Shown: positions 27,588-36,888 of the stretch, one piece after another
Layout of the letters: the number at the start of each line of letters is the position of its first letter
Numbering within the stretch: the first letter of the stretch is position 1
Source: Myxococcus sp. RHSTA-1-4
GTDB taxonomy: Bacteria; Myxococcota; Myxococcia; Myxococcales; Myxococcaceae
Length of the DNA: 64,000 nucleotides
Direction of reading: 5' to 3'
Assembly (NCBI RefSeq): GCF_020037125.1
Contig: NZ_JAIQDG010000038.1
Coordinates: forward strand, 43,030 to 107,029
Position numbers and translations under genes: made by a program
Notes under the pieces: generated by a model
Databases searched by the model: none
Seen by the model: the letters and a program-made list of their open reading frames with translations, nothing else
What the model was told of the DNA's origin: nothing

Positions 27588-28853
27588 GTGTCCGCCTCGC
27601 CTTCTTCCGCTCCCCGCTTCGGTCCCTGGCATTGGGGCGCGCTCGTCGTGAGCGTGCTGCCCCTGGCGTTCTATGCCTTCTCGCCGCGCGTCGGAGACCT
27701 GGACCTGTACTTCCGCACGGCGCGGTCCTTCCTGGAGGGCGCCACCCCCAACCAGGACTTCCGCTTCGAGTACCCGCCGTACGCGCTGCTGTGGTTCGTC
27801 CCCGCGGCGTGGCTGGGTGGGACGCTGCCCGCCTTCATCACCCTCTTCGGCCTGCAGCTCACGCTCTTCGACGCCTTCATCAAGTGGCTGCTGCTGTCGG
27901 AGGGAGTGAAGCGCTGGGGCCGTTCGCCGCGCGCCTGGGCGCCGCTGGCCGTGTACTCGGTGGCGAGCTGGCTGCAGAGCATCCACTACCTGAAGCGCTA
28001 CGACCTCATCCCCGCCGCCTTCACCCTGGCCGCGCTGGTGGCCCTGTCCCGGCGGCGGGACGTCCTGGCCGGGCTGGCGCTCGCGGTGGGCGTGGTGACG
28101 AAGCTGTACCCCGTGGTGCTGGTGCCGCTGGCGCTGGCGGTGTGCTGGCGGCGGGGCTCGGCGCGGCGGCTGGTGCTGGGGCTGGGACTGGGAGTGCTGC
28201 CGCTGGTGCCGCTGAGCGCCTTCTGGCCCTGGTGGGGCTTCGCGTCCTTCCACGTGGGAAGGGGGCTCCAGGTGGAGTCGCTCGGGGCGTCCCTGCTGTG
28301 GGCCGCGCACTTGATGGGGTGGGTGCCGGACGTGGCGTGGGTCCATGCGACGGCCGCGTATGAGCTGCATGGCGCGGCCGCGGAGTGGGTGAAGGACGCG
28401 ACGCGCTGGATATGGGTGGTGGGCTCCCTGGGCTCGGCGGCGGTGGGGCTGTGGGCCGTGCGCCACCGCGCGCCCGAGCGGGTGGAGGACCTGGCGCGGC
28501 TGGCCCTGGGGCCGCTCATCGCCTTCATCATCCTCAACCCCGTGCTCAGCCCGCAGTACCTCGTCTGGCTCACGGGCGCGGCCGGGCTGGCGCTGCTCTC
28601 CGGCTCCCGCTGGCCGTCCGTCGCCGTCTTCGTGGCCGCGGCCATGAGCCGGGGCATCTTCGCCGGCAGCACGTACGACACGGGCATCGGCCCCGTGCAC
28701 GCGGCGCTGCTGCTGCTGCGCAACGGCCTGCTGCTGGCCGCGGGCTTCGCGCTGGTGCGTGAGGCGTGGCGGAGTGGCGGCCACCCCGCCGATTCCCGGG
28801 CAGGGGGGCGGGCGGCGCCCTCCGGGCAAGCGTGGGGCACGCGGGATTGTTAG
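27588..28853 (+). CDS. GT87-like (DUF2029) membrane glycosyltransferase
   Basis: This 421-residue polytopic protein has about ten hydrophobic segments. The loop after the first helix has GDLDLYFRTARSFLEG and FRFEYPPYALLW, the Asp and EYPP pattern of polyprenol-phosphate-sugar (GT-C) transferases such as GT87. It probably transfers mannose or another sugar across the membrane. GTG start. The next small gene begins directly after its stop, so the two are probably co-transcribed. Confidence 0.75.
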   Translation: MSASPSSAPRFGPWHWGALVVSVLPLAFYAFSPRVGDLDLYFRTARSFLEGATPNQDFRFEYPPYALLWFVPAAWLGGTLPAFITLFGLQLTLFDAFIKWLLLSEGVKRWGRSPRAWAPLAVYSVASWLQSIHYLKRYDLIPAAFTLAALVALSRRRDVLAGLALAVGVVTKLYPVVLVPLALAVCWRRGSARRLVLGLGLGVLPLVPLSAFWPWWGFASFHVGRGLQVESLGASLLWAAHLMGWVPDVAWVHATAAYELHGAAAEWVKDATRWIWVVGSLGSAAVGLWAVRHRAPERVEDLARLALGPLIAFIILNPVLSPQYLVWLTGAAGLALLSGSRWPSVAVFVAAAMSRGIFAGSTYDTGIGPVHAALLLLRNGLLLAAGFALVREAWRSGGHPADSRAGGRAAPSGQAWGTRDC

Positions 28854-29171
28854 ATGGAGGCCATGGCTCGCGATGACCGCGTCAATGCGCTGCTGCCCGT
28901 CGAGGCCGAGTTCCAGAAGGAGAAGGCCGCCGGGCTGCGGAGGTCTGGGGACAAGCTGGAGCAGTTGCTGGCGGAGCTGTCACGGGCCGAGCTCGAGCTG
29001 CGGGCCCACACCGGGACGGAGCGCGCCCGGTACGTCACCCGCTACCGGGAGCTGCGCAAGGAAGCCGAGTACCAGAAGTGGAGCCTGATGGTGCAGCGCG
29101 AGGCGTGTGGCCTGCGCAACCACCGCGACCTGGACCTCGTCTATCCGCTGCCCCCGCCGCTGAGGGAGTGA
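28854..29171 (+). CDS. Small coiled-coil hypothetical protein
   Basis: These 105 residues are mostly charged helix (KLEQLLAELSRAELELRAHTG; YRELRKEAEYQKWSLMVQREACGL) with no signal peptide, membrane segment or known motif. The ATG follows the preceding stop immediately, suggesting translational coupling. A second in-frame ATG lies at 28863. Function unknown. Confidence 0.65.
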   Translation: MEAMARDDRVNALLPVEAEFQKEKAAGLRRSGDKLEQLLAELSRAELELRAHTGTERARYVTRYRELRKEAEYQKWSLMVQREACGLRNHRDLDLVYPLPPPLRE

Positions 29172-29186
29172 CGGCGGGGGGGCGTC

Positions 29187-29561
29187 TCAGCTCGTGGTCC
29201 GCCAGGCCGCGAGGGCGAGCAGGAGCCAGCCGGCGAGGAAGCTCACGCCGCCCAGCGGGGTGATGGCCCCCAGCGCGCGGATGCCGGACAGCGCGAGCAC
29301 GTAGAGGCTGCCGGAGAACAGGACGATGCCCGCGAGCATCGACCAGCCGGCGCCGGAGAGCAGCGGGGAGGGGCGGAAGTGCCCCAGCAGGCCCACCGCC
29401 AGGAGCCCCAGCGCGTGGTACATGTGGTACCGCGCCCCGGTCTCGAAGATGACCTGGAGGTCCTGGGGAAGCCGGGCCTTGAGCGCATGCGCGCCGAAGG
29501 CGCCCGCCGCCACGGACAGGAAAGCGTTCACCGCACCGAGGACAAGCCACCAACGCATCAT
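29187..29561 (-). CDS. DUF423 membrane protein (YgdD type)
   Basis: This 124-residue four-helix membrane protein reads AVNAFLSVAAGAFGAHALKARL, and then ARYHMYHALGLL, the two DUF423 signatures. It is found widely in bacteria with no established function. The ATG at 29561 matches the family start. Confidence 0.9.
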   Translation of the reverse strand: MMRWWLVLGAVNAFLSVAAGAFGAHALKARLPQDLQVIFETGARYHMYHALGLLAVGLLGHFRPSPLLSGAGWSMLAGIVLFSGSLYVLALSGIRALGAITPLGGVSFLAGWLLLALAAWRTTS

Positions 29562-29656
29562 CGAGCGCCTTTCATCGGGAGTCCGACTCGGGCACGCTAC
29601 ACCGCCGCTGACGGAGCGTCCTGGCTCTCGTGAACTCCCGGGCCGCTCCCACCCGA

Positions 29657-30292
29657 ATGACCTCACCCACCTTCATTCCTTCCCCCAAGCCGATTCCCTT
29701 CGAGCTGCGCCCGTCCACCATCCAGGGTACGGGAGCCTTCGCCACGCGCCGCATCCGCAAGGGCACTCGCATCATCGAGTACATCGGCGAGCGCATCACC
29801 CAGGAAGAAGCCGACCGCCGCTACGACGACGAGGCGATGGAGCGGCACCACACCTTCCTCTTCAACCTGGACAACAAGGGCGTGCTGGACGCGGGCACCG
29901 TCCACAACGAGTCGCGCTACATCAACCACTCGTGTGACCCCAACTGCGAGGCCCTCATCGACAAGGGCCACATCTACATCTACGCCCTCCGCGACATCGA
30001 GCCCGGCGAGGAGCTGGTCTACGACTACGCCTACGAGCGCACCGAGGACATGGGCCCGGACTCCGAGGCGCTCTACGTCTGCAAGTGCGGCTCGCCGAAG
30101 TGCCGGGGCACCATCCTCGCGCCGGTGAAGCCGGAGCCCGCCAGGAAGAAGGCCGCGTCGAAGGCGAAGTCGAAGTCCAAGGCCCGGGGCAAGAAGTCGC
30201 GCGGCAAGCAGGGGGCGGGGAAGAAGCCGTCCTCGCCGTCCAGCAAGTCGTCCAAGCGGACCAGGCCGGTCCGCCGCAAGCGCGCGGGCTGA
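29657..30292 (+). CDS. SET-domain protein with a Lys/Arg-rich tail
   Basis: These 211 residues begin with a complete SET lysine-methyltransferase domain: GTGAFATRRIRKGTRIIEYIGE, the SAM site RYINHSCDPNCEA, the catalytic Tyr in LVYDYAYE, and a post-SET Cys cluster CKCGSPKCRG. Residues 155-211 are a Lys/Arg/Ser/Ala tail, as in histone H1-like or nucleoid proteins, which may bind DNA. Bacterial SET proteins are uncommon; the substrate is unknown. An upstream in-frame GTG at 29630 is an alternative start. Confidence 0.88.
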   Translation: MTSPTFIPSPKPIPFELRPSTIQGTGAFATRRIRKGTRIIEYIGERITQEEADRRYDDEAMERHHTFLFNLDNKGVLDAGTVHNESRYINHSCDPNCEALIDKGHIYIYALRDIEPGEELVYDYAYERTEDMGPDSEALYVCKCGSPKCRGTILAPVKPEPARKKAASKAKSKSKARGKKSRGKQGAGKKPSSPSSKSSKRTRPVRRKRAG

Positions 30293-30314
30293 GCCGGGCG
30301 CGTCCGCGAGGAGG

Positions 30315-31217
30315 GTGCCGCCGGTGTTCGACTGGTCCGACCTGCGCGTCTTCCTCGCCATCCAGCGCACGGGCAGCCTCTCGGCGGCGGCTCGGACGCT
30401 GCGGGTGAACCAGACCACCGTGGGGCGCCGGCTCGCTGAACTGGAGCAGGCGCTCGGCGCGCGCCTCTTCGACAGGTTGCCCGGAGGGATGGTGCCCACC
30501 GCCGCGGGGGAGGAGTTGCTCCCCCACGCGCAGGCGGTGGAGGAGCAGGCGCTCGCGGTGGAGCGGGCCGTGGGCGCGCGCGACGCGGCGGCCTCCGGAG
30601 TCGTGCGCCTCACGTGCGTGGAGTCCCTGGGCAGCCGCTTCCTCGCCCCGAGACTGGGGGCCCTGCGCGCGCGTCACCCGGACCTCCGCCTGGAGGTGCT
30701 CACGGGCAGCCACGTGCTCGACCTGGTCCGGCGTGAGTCGGACCTCGCGCTGCGGCTGGGAAGGCCCGTGGAGCCGGGGCTCGCCAGCCGGAAGCTGGGG
30801 AAGCTGGGGTTTGCCCTCTACGGGGCCCGCTCGCTGCTCGGGCCCCGGCCTCCCTCGCGTGTGGAGGAGGTCCGGGGAATGCCCCTGCTGGCGTATGACG
30901 AGAGTCTCTCCCATCTGCCGGAAGCCCGCTGGCTCGCGCGCGTGGGAGGGGATGCCGCGCCCGTGCTGCGCAGCAACAGTGCGCCGGTGCTGTTCGAGGC
31001 GGCGCTGGCGGGGCTCGGGCTCGCGGTGCTGCCGTGCTGGCTCGCGGGGGACTCGGGGTTGATGCGGGTGGGCGCGCCAGGGGAGGGCGTGGAGCGGGAG
31101 TTGTGGCTCGCGGTGCATCCCGACCTGCGGCGCGTCACCCGCATCCGCGTGGTGGCGGACTTCCTCGCCGCGCTCGTGGAACGTGAGGCGTCGAGGCTCG
31201 CGGGGACCTCTGCATAG
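30315..31217 (+). CDS. LysR-family transcription regulator
   Basis: This 300-residue regulator has an N-terminal winged helix (FLAIQRTGSLSAAARTLRVNQTTVGRRLAELEQALG, split over residues 13-47) and a periplasmic-binding-like effector domain starting near residue 95. The GTG start lies 23 bp past the SET gene stop. The likely target is a neighbouring gene, possibly the isochorismatase-like lipoprotein downstream. Confidence 0.9.
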   Translation: MPPVFDWSDLRVFLAIQRTGSLSAAARTLRVNQTTVGRRLAELEQALGARLFDRLPGGMVPTAAGEELLPHAQAVEEQALAVERAVGARDAAASGVVRLTCVESLGSRFLAPRLGALRARHPDLRLEVLTGSHVLDLVRRESDLALRLGRPVEPGLASRKLGKLGFALYGARSLLGPRPPSRVEEVRGMPLLAYDESLSHLPEARWLARVGGDAAPVLRSNSAPVLFEAALAGLGLAVLPCWLAGDSGLMRVGAPGEGVERELWLAVHPDLRRVTRIRVVADFLAALVEREASRLAGTSA

Positions 31218-31280
31218 ACGCATGGGGGGCAGGCATCCGCGCAGCGGTGCGCGGGCCGGCTCGCCGCCATGGTTCGCGGC

Positions 31281-31997
31281 ATGAATGCTCATGCCTTGCG
31301 GCTCCTCTCCCTGCTGTCCCTCCTCACCGCCTGCGCCAAGGCGCCGCCCGTGTCGACCCTGCGGGCCCGCTATGGCCTCACTCCTCCCACGGCGCTCGAC
31401 CCGCGGCGCACGGCGCTGGTGCTCGTGGACTTCCAGGAGGAGTTCTTCTCCGGCGGGCTGCCACTGCCCGACGCGCCCTCCGCGGTCGCCAATGCGCAGC
31501 GGCTGCTCTCGTGGGCGCGCGCCTCGGGCCTGCACGTGGTGCATGTCCACGACGTGACGGCCAAGGGCAGCCCGCTGTTCGCCGAGGGGAGTCCAGGTGC
31601 CGCGGTGCGGCCGGAGGTGGCTCCTTTGCCGTTCGAGCAGGTGGTGCTCAAGAAGATGGCGGGGGGCTTCTCCCGCACGGACCTCCACGAGCGCCTGCGG
31701 GCGCTGGGAGTGGACACCCTCATCGTCGCCGGCCTGATGACCCACCTCGCGGTGGACACCACGGTGCGGGACGGGCTCGTGCTCGGATACCGGGTGATTC
31801 TGCCGTCCGAGGCTTCGGCCACGCGCGACCTGCCGGGAGCGGCGGGGGGCGCACCGGTGCCTGCCCGTGTGCTGCATGCGGCGAGCCTCGCGGCGCTGGC
31901 CGACCGCTTCGCCGATGTGATGCCGACTCGCGCGGTGCTGGCCATTCCCATCCGTCCCGGGAACGAGGCGCGTGGCGCGGGCACTTCCTCGAACTGA
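31281..31997 (+). CDS. Isochorismatase-fold lipoprotein lacking the catalytic Cys
   Basis: The 238-residue protein has a lipobox (LLTAC, Cys near 17). The isochorismatase/cysteine-hydrolase fold shows the catalytic Asp (LVLVDFQEEFF) and Lys (VLKKMAGGF), but the nucleophile position reads GLMTHLAVDTTVRDG where active members have THxCVD. The codon is GCG, so Ala replaces Cys. It is therefore probably not a normal amidohydrolase and may be a binding or sensory protein. An in-frame ATG lies 12 bp upstream. Confidence 0.8.
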   Translation: MNAHALRLLSLLSLLTACAKAPPVSTLRARYGLTPPTALDPRRTALVLVDFQEEFFSGGLPLPDAPSAVANAQRLLSWARASGLHVVHVHDVTAKGSPLFAEGSPGAAVRPEVAPLPFEQVVLKKMAGGFSRTDLHERLRALGVDTLIVAGLMTHLAVDTTVRDGLVLGYRVILPSEASATRDLPGAAGGAPVPARVLHAASLAALADRFADVMPTRAVLAIPIRPGNEARGAGTSSN

Positions 31998-32042
31998 TGG
32001 GACGTGAGCCGGGGAGGGGGCCCCTGGCATAGAGTCACTCCC

Positions 32043-32981
32043 GTGAACGACGCCCTCCGCTTCCTGCTCACCGAGTCCCCCGACCCGCTGCCTCTCGACT
32101 CCGTCGACACGTGGTGGCGGCGCCACCTGGAATTGCTCACGCGCTTCCCCGCGCCAGCGGACCTGGCCCTGACGGGTGGCTTTCGCGCGGACCGGCTCGG
32201 CTTCGCGTTCGCCTCCGGCTATCACGCCGCGCACCGGTTCCTGTTCCCCATGCTCCCGGCGGACCGGCCCTGCGCGCTCTGCGCCACGGAGCCGGCCGGC
32301 GCGCACCCCTCCGCAATCCAGACGCGGCTGACGGACACGGGCTCGGGCCCGAGACTCACCGGCGAAAAGGCGTTCGTCACGCTGGGCACCCGGGCGGAGT
32401 TGCTGCTGGTGGTGGCCACCGAGGGCCAGGATGCACAGGGCCGCAACCGGCTGCGGATGGTGGTGGTGGACGCGAAGCGGCCGGGCGTCCGCGTCACCGC
32501 GCTGCCGGAGCTGCCCTTCGTGCCCGAGGTGCCACACGCGGAGCTGGTGCTGGAGGACGTGGCCGTGGCGCCGGACGAGGTGCTGCCCGGGGACGGGTAC
32601 GCGCGCTACCTCAAGCCGTTCCGCACGGTGGAGGACTGCCATGTCCACCTGGCGCTGCTCGGTTGGCTGTTCCAGGTGGCCCGCCGGAGCGGCTGGCCGG
32701 AGCCCGTGCGCGAGGAATTGCTGGCTCTAGCGGTGATGATGCGGGGACTGGCCCAGGCGGACCCGGAGGATGCGGCCACGCACCTGGCGCTCGGTGGCGC
32801 GCTGGACCTGGCGAAGCGGGCCCTGGAGCGATGCGAGCCGCTGTGGGCCCAGGTTGATGCACCCACGCGCGAGCGGTGGGAGCGCGACCGGAAGCTGCTG
32901 GGCGTCGCCGGCAAGGTGCGCGCGAAGCGGCTGGAGACAGCGCGGCAGCGGATGGCGGGTGGCACCGAGGGTGGCGAATAG
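32043..32981 (+). CDS. Acyl-CoA dehydrogenase-like protein
   Basis: These 312 residues align in style with the middle and early C-terminal parts of acyl-CoA dehydrogenases: GFAFASGYHAAHRFLF, the SGP-like strand RLTGEKAFVTLG, and a helical C-terminus. It is shorter than a full enzyme (about 380) and the catalytic Glu is not obvious. GTG start. A flavin role is inferred from fold similarity only. Confidence 0.6.
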   Translation: MNDALRFLLTESPDPLPLDSVDTWWRRHLELLTRFPAPADLALTGGFRADRLGFAFASGYHAAHRFLFPMLPADRPCALCATEPAGAHPSAIQTRLTDTGSGPRLTGEKAFVTLGTRAELLLVVATEGQDAQGRNRLRMVVVDAKRPGVRVTALPELPFVPEVPHAELVLEDVAVAPDEVLPGDGYARYLKPFRTVEDCHVHLALLGWLFQVARRSGWPEPVREELLALAVMMRGLAQADPEDAATHLALGGALDLAKRALERCEPLWAQVDAPTRERWERDRKLLGVAGKVRAKRLETARQRMAGGTEGGE

Positions 32982-32986
32982 ATGAA

Positions 32987-33018
32987 GGGCCGTGACCTCC
33001 GCTGGGAGGCCACGGCCC
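32987..33018. terminator. Bidirectional intrinsic-type hairpin
   Basis: GGGCCGTG (32987-32994) pairs with CACGGCCC (33011-33018), and an inner CCTCC/GGAGG stem extends it. It sits between the convergent stops at 32981 and 33048. There is no clear U-run on either side. Confidence 0.6.
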
Positions 33019-33047
33019 GGAAACTCACCGAGAAGCGGTGTCGTCGC

Positions 33048-33764
33048 TCAGTAGCGCCCGCCGCCCACGGCGGAGACGATGGCGGACAGGATGCGGTTCT
33101 CCACGCCCCACACGGCCTTGTTCAGCCCCTTGATGCCGGCGCCGCGCAGGTAGTCCGTGAAGTCGTGCAGCGCGGTGGAGCGCTGCATGCGCTCGCTGCT
33201 GGCCGCGTAGAGCAGCGGCGTGTTGGGCGCACCCGTCAGGCCCAGGTCCGGGCAGGCCTCGGACAGCTTCCGCGGGTCGATGCCCGTGGCCGCCGACAGC
33301 ATGGCCACCGTGAACTTGTGCACCGGCAGCTCGCGCGCGTTGGGCACCTTGTCCAGCACCTTCTGCCGCGTGGCCGGGTCCGTGGCGAGCTGGTCCAGCG
33401 ACACCTTGGACATGGCGATGAGCTGCTCGTTCGTCACGTGCTTGCTGTCCAGGATGGCGCGGCCGAGCAGGCTCGCCGGGGTGTCCCCCTTGATGCTGAT
33501 GTCGTTGCCCGGCATCTGCTGCATCCGCTCCCACATGGCCCGGACGGCCTTGCCCACCTCGGTGTCCGGGCCGCCGCGCCAGGAGCCCGGCGTCGCCTGC
33601 GCCGCGGCCGCGCGGGCCGGGGCGGTGCCCTGGAAGGTGCTCAGTCCGGTGTGGCCCACGGCGTTCGCCCGGGCCGGAGCGGCGGCCTGCTGCGTGCCCG
33701 CCTGGGGCTGCGCGGCGGAGGTAGGGGTGGTGAGGACGCGGGGGCGGCTGCGGATGGGGTCCAT
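33048..33764 (-). CDS. Hypothetical protein with low-complexity N-terminus
   Basis: The 238 residues start with an Ala/Gln/Pro-rich stretch (about 1-60), then a helical domain (AVRAMWERMQQMPGNDISIKG, VSLDQLATDPATRQKVLDKV) and a C-terminus ending AIVSAVGGGRY. It has no signal peptide or known motif. It is a single gene with its own promoter region. Confidence 0.65.
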   Translation of the reverse strand: MDPIRSRPRVLTTPTSAAQPQAGTQQAAAPARANAVGHTGLSTFQGTAPARAAAAQATPGSWRGGPDTEVGKAVRAMWERMQQMPGNDISIKGDTPASLLGRAILDSKHVTNEQLIAMSKVSLDQLATDPATRQKVLDKVPNARELPVHKFTVAMLSAATGIDPRKLSEACPDLGLTGAPNTPLLYAASSERMQRSTALHDFTDYLRGAGIKGLNKAVWGVENRILSAIVSAVGGGRY

Positions 33765-33872
33765 GCCTGGGGGAGTCTCCGGAATTCGGCCTACCGGCGA
33801 TTATCGTGGGGACCCGGTCCAAGGTTGCGTCCGGGCGCTTCCAAGGTGCGTGCACTCCCGGATGGGGCCGCT

Positions 33873-34727
33873 ATGTTCCGGCGCATGAAGAAGACCTTCC
33901 CCGCCGAGTTCGCCGATCTGCTCACCCCCAAGGGACGCCGCATCCTGGAGGGCAGGGACCGGGAGCTGACGGGCGCGCTGCTGGACCCGGAGCGGCGCTT
34001 CGTGGCGCTCCAGGGTGTCATCGACCCGCGCAAGGCCGTGGCCTGCCGGGACGCGCTGGACGCGGCGCTTCGCGACACGCTGGTGTCCATGGAGGACCCC
34101 ATCCCCCATGACTCCATCTCCGGCATGACGATGAACTACATGGAGCTGCTGCCCAAGACGGTGCGCGTGCGCACGGCGCTCCTGGAGAGCCGCCGCTCCC
34201 GCTCCTACCGTGCGGCCGAGGCGGTGGGGCTCACGGACATGATGCGCTCGGACAGCTTCGCCGCCTTCGCCGCCGTGGTTTCCGGGCGCACCCTGCGGCG
34301 CAAGTGGGGCATCCAGGTGCTGTGCTACGGCCCCGGGGACTATACGGGCCCGCACAACGACCACCACCCGGAGGAGCCCGAGGCCCGGGACGGCTACGTG
34401 GACATGCACGTCTCCCTGACGATGCCGGGCGTGGAGCACCAGTACCTCGTGTACGCGAAGGACGGGCACCTCTCCGAGCTCACGAAGGTGAGCACCGTGG
34501 GCGGCGTCACCGTGTACCGGCTGCCCTTCTGGCACTACACGACGCCGGTGGTGGCGCGGCGCGGCGCGGAGGCGTCGGCCCGCCGCTGGGTGCTGCTGGG
34601 GACCTTCCTGGACGCGGCGCCGGGGGCCCGGGCGAGCTCCACCATCGTCCCGGCGGGGGCCCCGGGGGCCCGCCCGCCTGCCCGGGTGGCGACATTCGGG
34701 AGTGGCGGAGGGGCTGGACGGCGTTAG
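33873..34727 (+). CDS. Possible 2OG-Fe(II) oxygenase-like protein
   Basis: The 284-residue protein has GPGDYTGPHNDHHPEE near residue 160, an HxD pair followed by strand YVDMHVSLTMPG, and a distal His in LPFWHYTTPVV, the HxD...H pattern of Fe(II)/2-oxoglutarate oxygenases. The substrate is unknown. The C-terminus is Gly/Ala/Pro-rich. Just 12 bp separate it from the aminopeptidase gene. Confidence 0.55.
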   Translation: MFRRMKKTFPAEFADLLTPKGRRILEGRDRELTGALLDPERRFVALQGVIDPRKAVACRDALDAALRDTLVSMEDPIPHDSISGMTMNYMELLPKTVRVRTALLESRRSRSYRAAEAVGLTDMMRSDSFAAFAAVVSGRTLRRKWGIQVLCYGPGDYTGPHNDHHPEEPEARDGYVDMHVSLTMPGVEHQYLVYAKDGHLSELTKVSTVGGVTVYRLPFWHYTTPVVARRGAEASARRWVLLGTFLDAAPGARASSTIVPAGAPGARPPARVATFGSGGGAGRR

Positions 34728-34739
34728 CTTGGGGCGCCC

Positions 34740-36050
34740 ATGAGCCCCATCGACACCGACGCCCTGGCCCGAGACCTTCTGGAGTACATCGACGCCTCGC
34801 CCACGCCGTACCACGCGGTGCGCGAGACGGCCCGCCGCCTCACCCAGGCGGGCTACCGAGTCCTCGATGAACGTGAGTCGTGGACCGTCAAGCCCGGCGA
34901 GCGCGTCTTCGTCACCCGGGGAGACACCAGCATCGCCGCCTTCCAGCTCGGCACGAAGCCGGTGGACCAGGCGGGTTTCCGGCTGGTCGGCGCCCATACG
35001 GACTCGCCCAACCTGCGGCTGAAGCCGAACGCGGCGGTGTCGAAGAACGGCTACCAGCAGCTCGGCGTGGAGATTTACGGCGGGGTGCTGCTGCACACCT
35101 GGACGGACCGCGACCTGTCGCTCGCCGGCCGCGTCATGGTGATGTCGGGAGGGCGTGCCCATGGGTACCTCGTGGACTTCGCCCGGCCGCTGCTGCGCGT
35201 ACCCAACCTGGCCATCCACCTCAACCGGGGTGTGAACTCGGACGGGCTGAAGCTCAACCCGCAGGACCACATGGTGCCGGTGCTGGGCCTGGAGAGCGCG
35301 GGCGCGGTGGACCTGCGCTCGCTGCTGTTGCAGGAGCTGGCGCGCGGAGGGGTGAAGGCGGAGGCGGGAGACATCCTCGGCTACGACCTGTGCCTCTATG
35401 ATTTGCAGCCGTCCATCCGCTCGGGGGCACACGGGGAGTTCCTCCACGCGCCGCGCCTGGACAACCTGGCGAGCTGCCACGCGGCCCTGTCCGCGCTGCT
35501 GTCCGGCAAGGAGCCGCGTGAGGCCACCTGCGGCGCCGTCCTGTTCGACCACGAGGAGGTCGGCAGCCGGAGCGCGCAGGGCGCGGCGTCGTCCTTCCTC
35601 CGCACGCTGCTGGAGCGCTTCACGCTGGCGCATTCGGACGGGCGGCCGGACGCATTCCACCGGGCGATTGCGAACTCGTTCCTGGTGAGCGCGGACATGG
35701 CGCACGCGGTGCACCCCAACTACGCGTCGCTGCACGAGCCCAAGCACCAGCCGCAGATGGGCGCGGGGCCGGTCATCAAGTCCAATGCGAATCAGTCATA
35801 CGCGACGGACGGCGAGAGCTGGGCGTACTTCGCGGCGCTGTGCCGCGAGGCCGGGGTGACTCCGCAGCACTTCGTCACGCGCACGGACCTGGGGTGCGGC
35901 AGCACGATTGGGCCGATTACGGCGGGGCAGCTCGGCATCCGTACGGTGGACGTGGGCAACCCCATGCTGTCCATGCACTCGATTCGCGAGATGGCCTGCG
36001 CGTCCGACGTGGGACAGATGGTCGCCGTGCTGCGGCGGTTCTTCGCGTAG
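34740..36050 (+). CDS. apeB: M18-family aminopeptidase
   Basis: This 436-residue dizinc aminopeptidase has LVGAHTDSPNLRLKPN (zinc His and Asp), LFDHEEVGSRSAQGA (catalytic Glu/Glu), the Asp in DMAHAVHPNY and the C-terminal His in NPMLSMHSIREM. Length matches M18 (aspartyl aminopeptidase-like) enzymes. It acts in the cytoplasm on N-terminal acidic or neutral residues. Confidence 0.95.
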   Translation: MSPIDTDALARDLLEYIDASPTPYHAVRETARRLTQAGYRVLDERESWTVKPGERVFVTRGDTSIAAFQLGTKPVDQAGFRLVGAHTDSPNLRLKPNAAVSKNGYQQLGVEIYGGVLLHTWTDRDLSLAGRVMVMSGGRAHGYLVDFARPLLRVPNLAIHLNRGVNSDGLKLNPQDHMVPVLGLESAGAVDLRSLLLQELARGGVKAEAGDILGYDLCLYDLQPSIRSGAHGEFLHAPRLDNLASCHAALSALLSGKEPREATCGAVLFDHEEVGSRSAQGAASSFLRTLLERFTLAHSDGRPDAFHRAIANSFLVSADMAHAVHPNYASLHEPKHQPQMGAGPVIKSNANQSYATDGESWAYFAALCREAGVTPQHFVTRTDLGCGSTIGPITAGQLGIRTVDVGNPMLSMHSIREMACASDVGQMVAVLRRFFA

Positions 36051-36080
36051 GACGGGGTGGATCGCCTAGGCTCTGTCGCA

Positions 36081-36866
36081 ATGAAGCTTCCCTTGCGACA
36101 GGGCCTTTCTTCCGTGCTCCTGCTCGTGTCTGCGTGTGTGGGCCCCAGGCTCTACTACCTGCGGACCGAGTTGCCCATCCTGGAGGGGAGGTTCGATCTG
36201 GCCGTTGCTCCCGGACCCTGGGCGCATGCGGACGTCCCCGTGGTTGTCGCGGACACGGCCAGCATTCCGGATGACCTGGTGCTGCCGACACTCAAGGCCT
36301 TGATGTCCCTACCGGGCGCCGCGGATTCCTGCGACCCCAACACAGGCGCCCCGCGTCCGGACGCCGCCGAATACTGTGTTGCCCTCTACAAGACGCCCCG
36401 AGACTGGCGTGTGTCGTGGCCCATCCGCAACCTGATGAAGGAGCGTGATTCATGTCATCCACCGTTTGGTGGGGTGGAGGATGAGGACTTCGGCCGGGAC
36501 GTGCCTGTCATTGGGTTCGCTCACAATCACCCCTGTGGAACCCGCATGAGCAGTCCGGACCTGACACAATTTCCCGCGCTGAAGACGGAACAGGGGTTGT
36601 GGATGATGGTGGCCTATGCGGCGAGCCCCAGCGGCAGGCTGGCACGTGATGCCCAGGGGCAGTTGATTCCCGCTTGGGCCTGGCTCGCAACAGGCCACAA
36701 GGAAGAGCCTCGCTTCTACAAGTGGAACTCAGCGGGTGAGGTCTTCCAATGGAACGAGGACAAAGCGCATTGGGAGTTTCAGGCAACCTGTCGGCCTCGC
36801 GAGTCGTCCGGCATGCGCGGACCCAGAATCCTCGTGCCCAAGTGCACTCCTGAACTGAACTGGTAG
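36081..36866 (+). CDS. JAB/MPN-domain lipoprotein
   Basis: These 261 residues have a lipobox (LVSAC, Cys near 19). Near residue 155, VIGFAHNHPCGTRMSSPDL matches the JAMM metal motif HxHP...SxxD, closest to RadC-like HNHPSG. The partner Glu is probably in the acidic EDEDFGRD stretch. JAB proteins are metallopeptidases or inactive scaffolds. Base composition is visibly lower in G+C than the neighbours, hinting at acquisition. It pairs with the secreted gene 22 bp downstream. Confidence 0.7.
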   Translation: MKLPLRQGLSSVLLLVSACVGPRLYYLRTELPILEGRFDLAVAPGPWAHADVPVVVADTASIPDDLVLPTLKALMSLPGAADSCDPNTGAPRPDAAEYCVALYKTPRDWRVSWPIRNLMKERDSCHPPFGGVEDEDFGRDVPVIGFAHNHPCGTRMSSPDLTQFPALKTEQGLWMMVAYAASPSGRLARDAQGQLIPAWAWLATGHKEEPRFYKWNSAGEVFQWNEDKAHWEFQATCRPRESSGMRGPRILVPKCTPELNW

Positions 36867-36888
36867 AAGCACCGTGGGGCTCGGTTCC

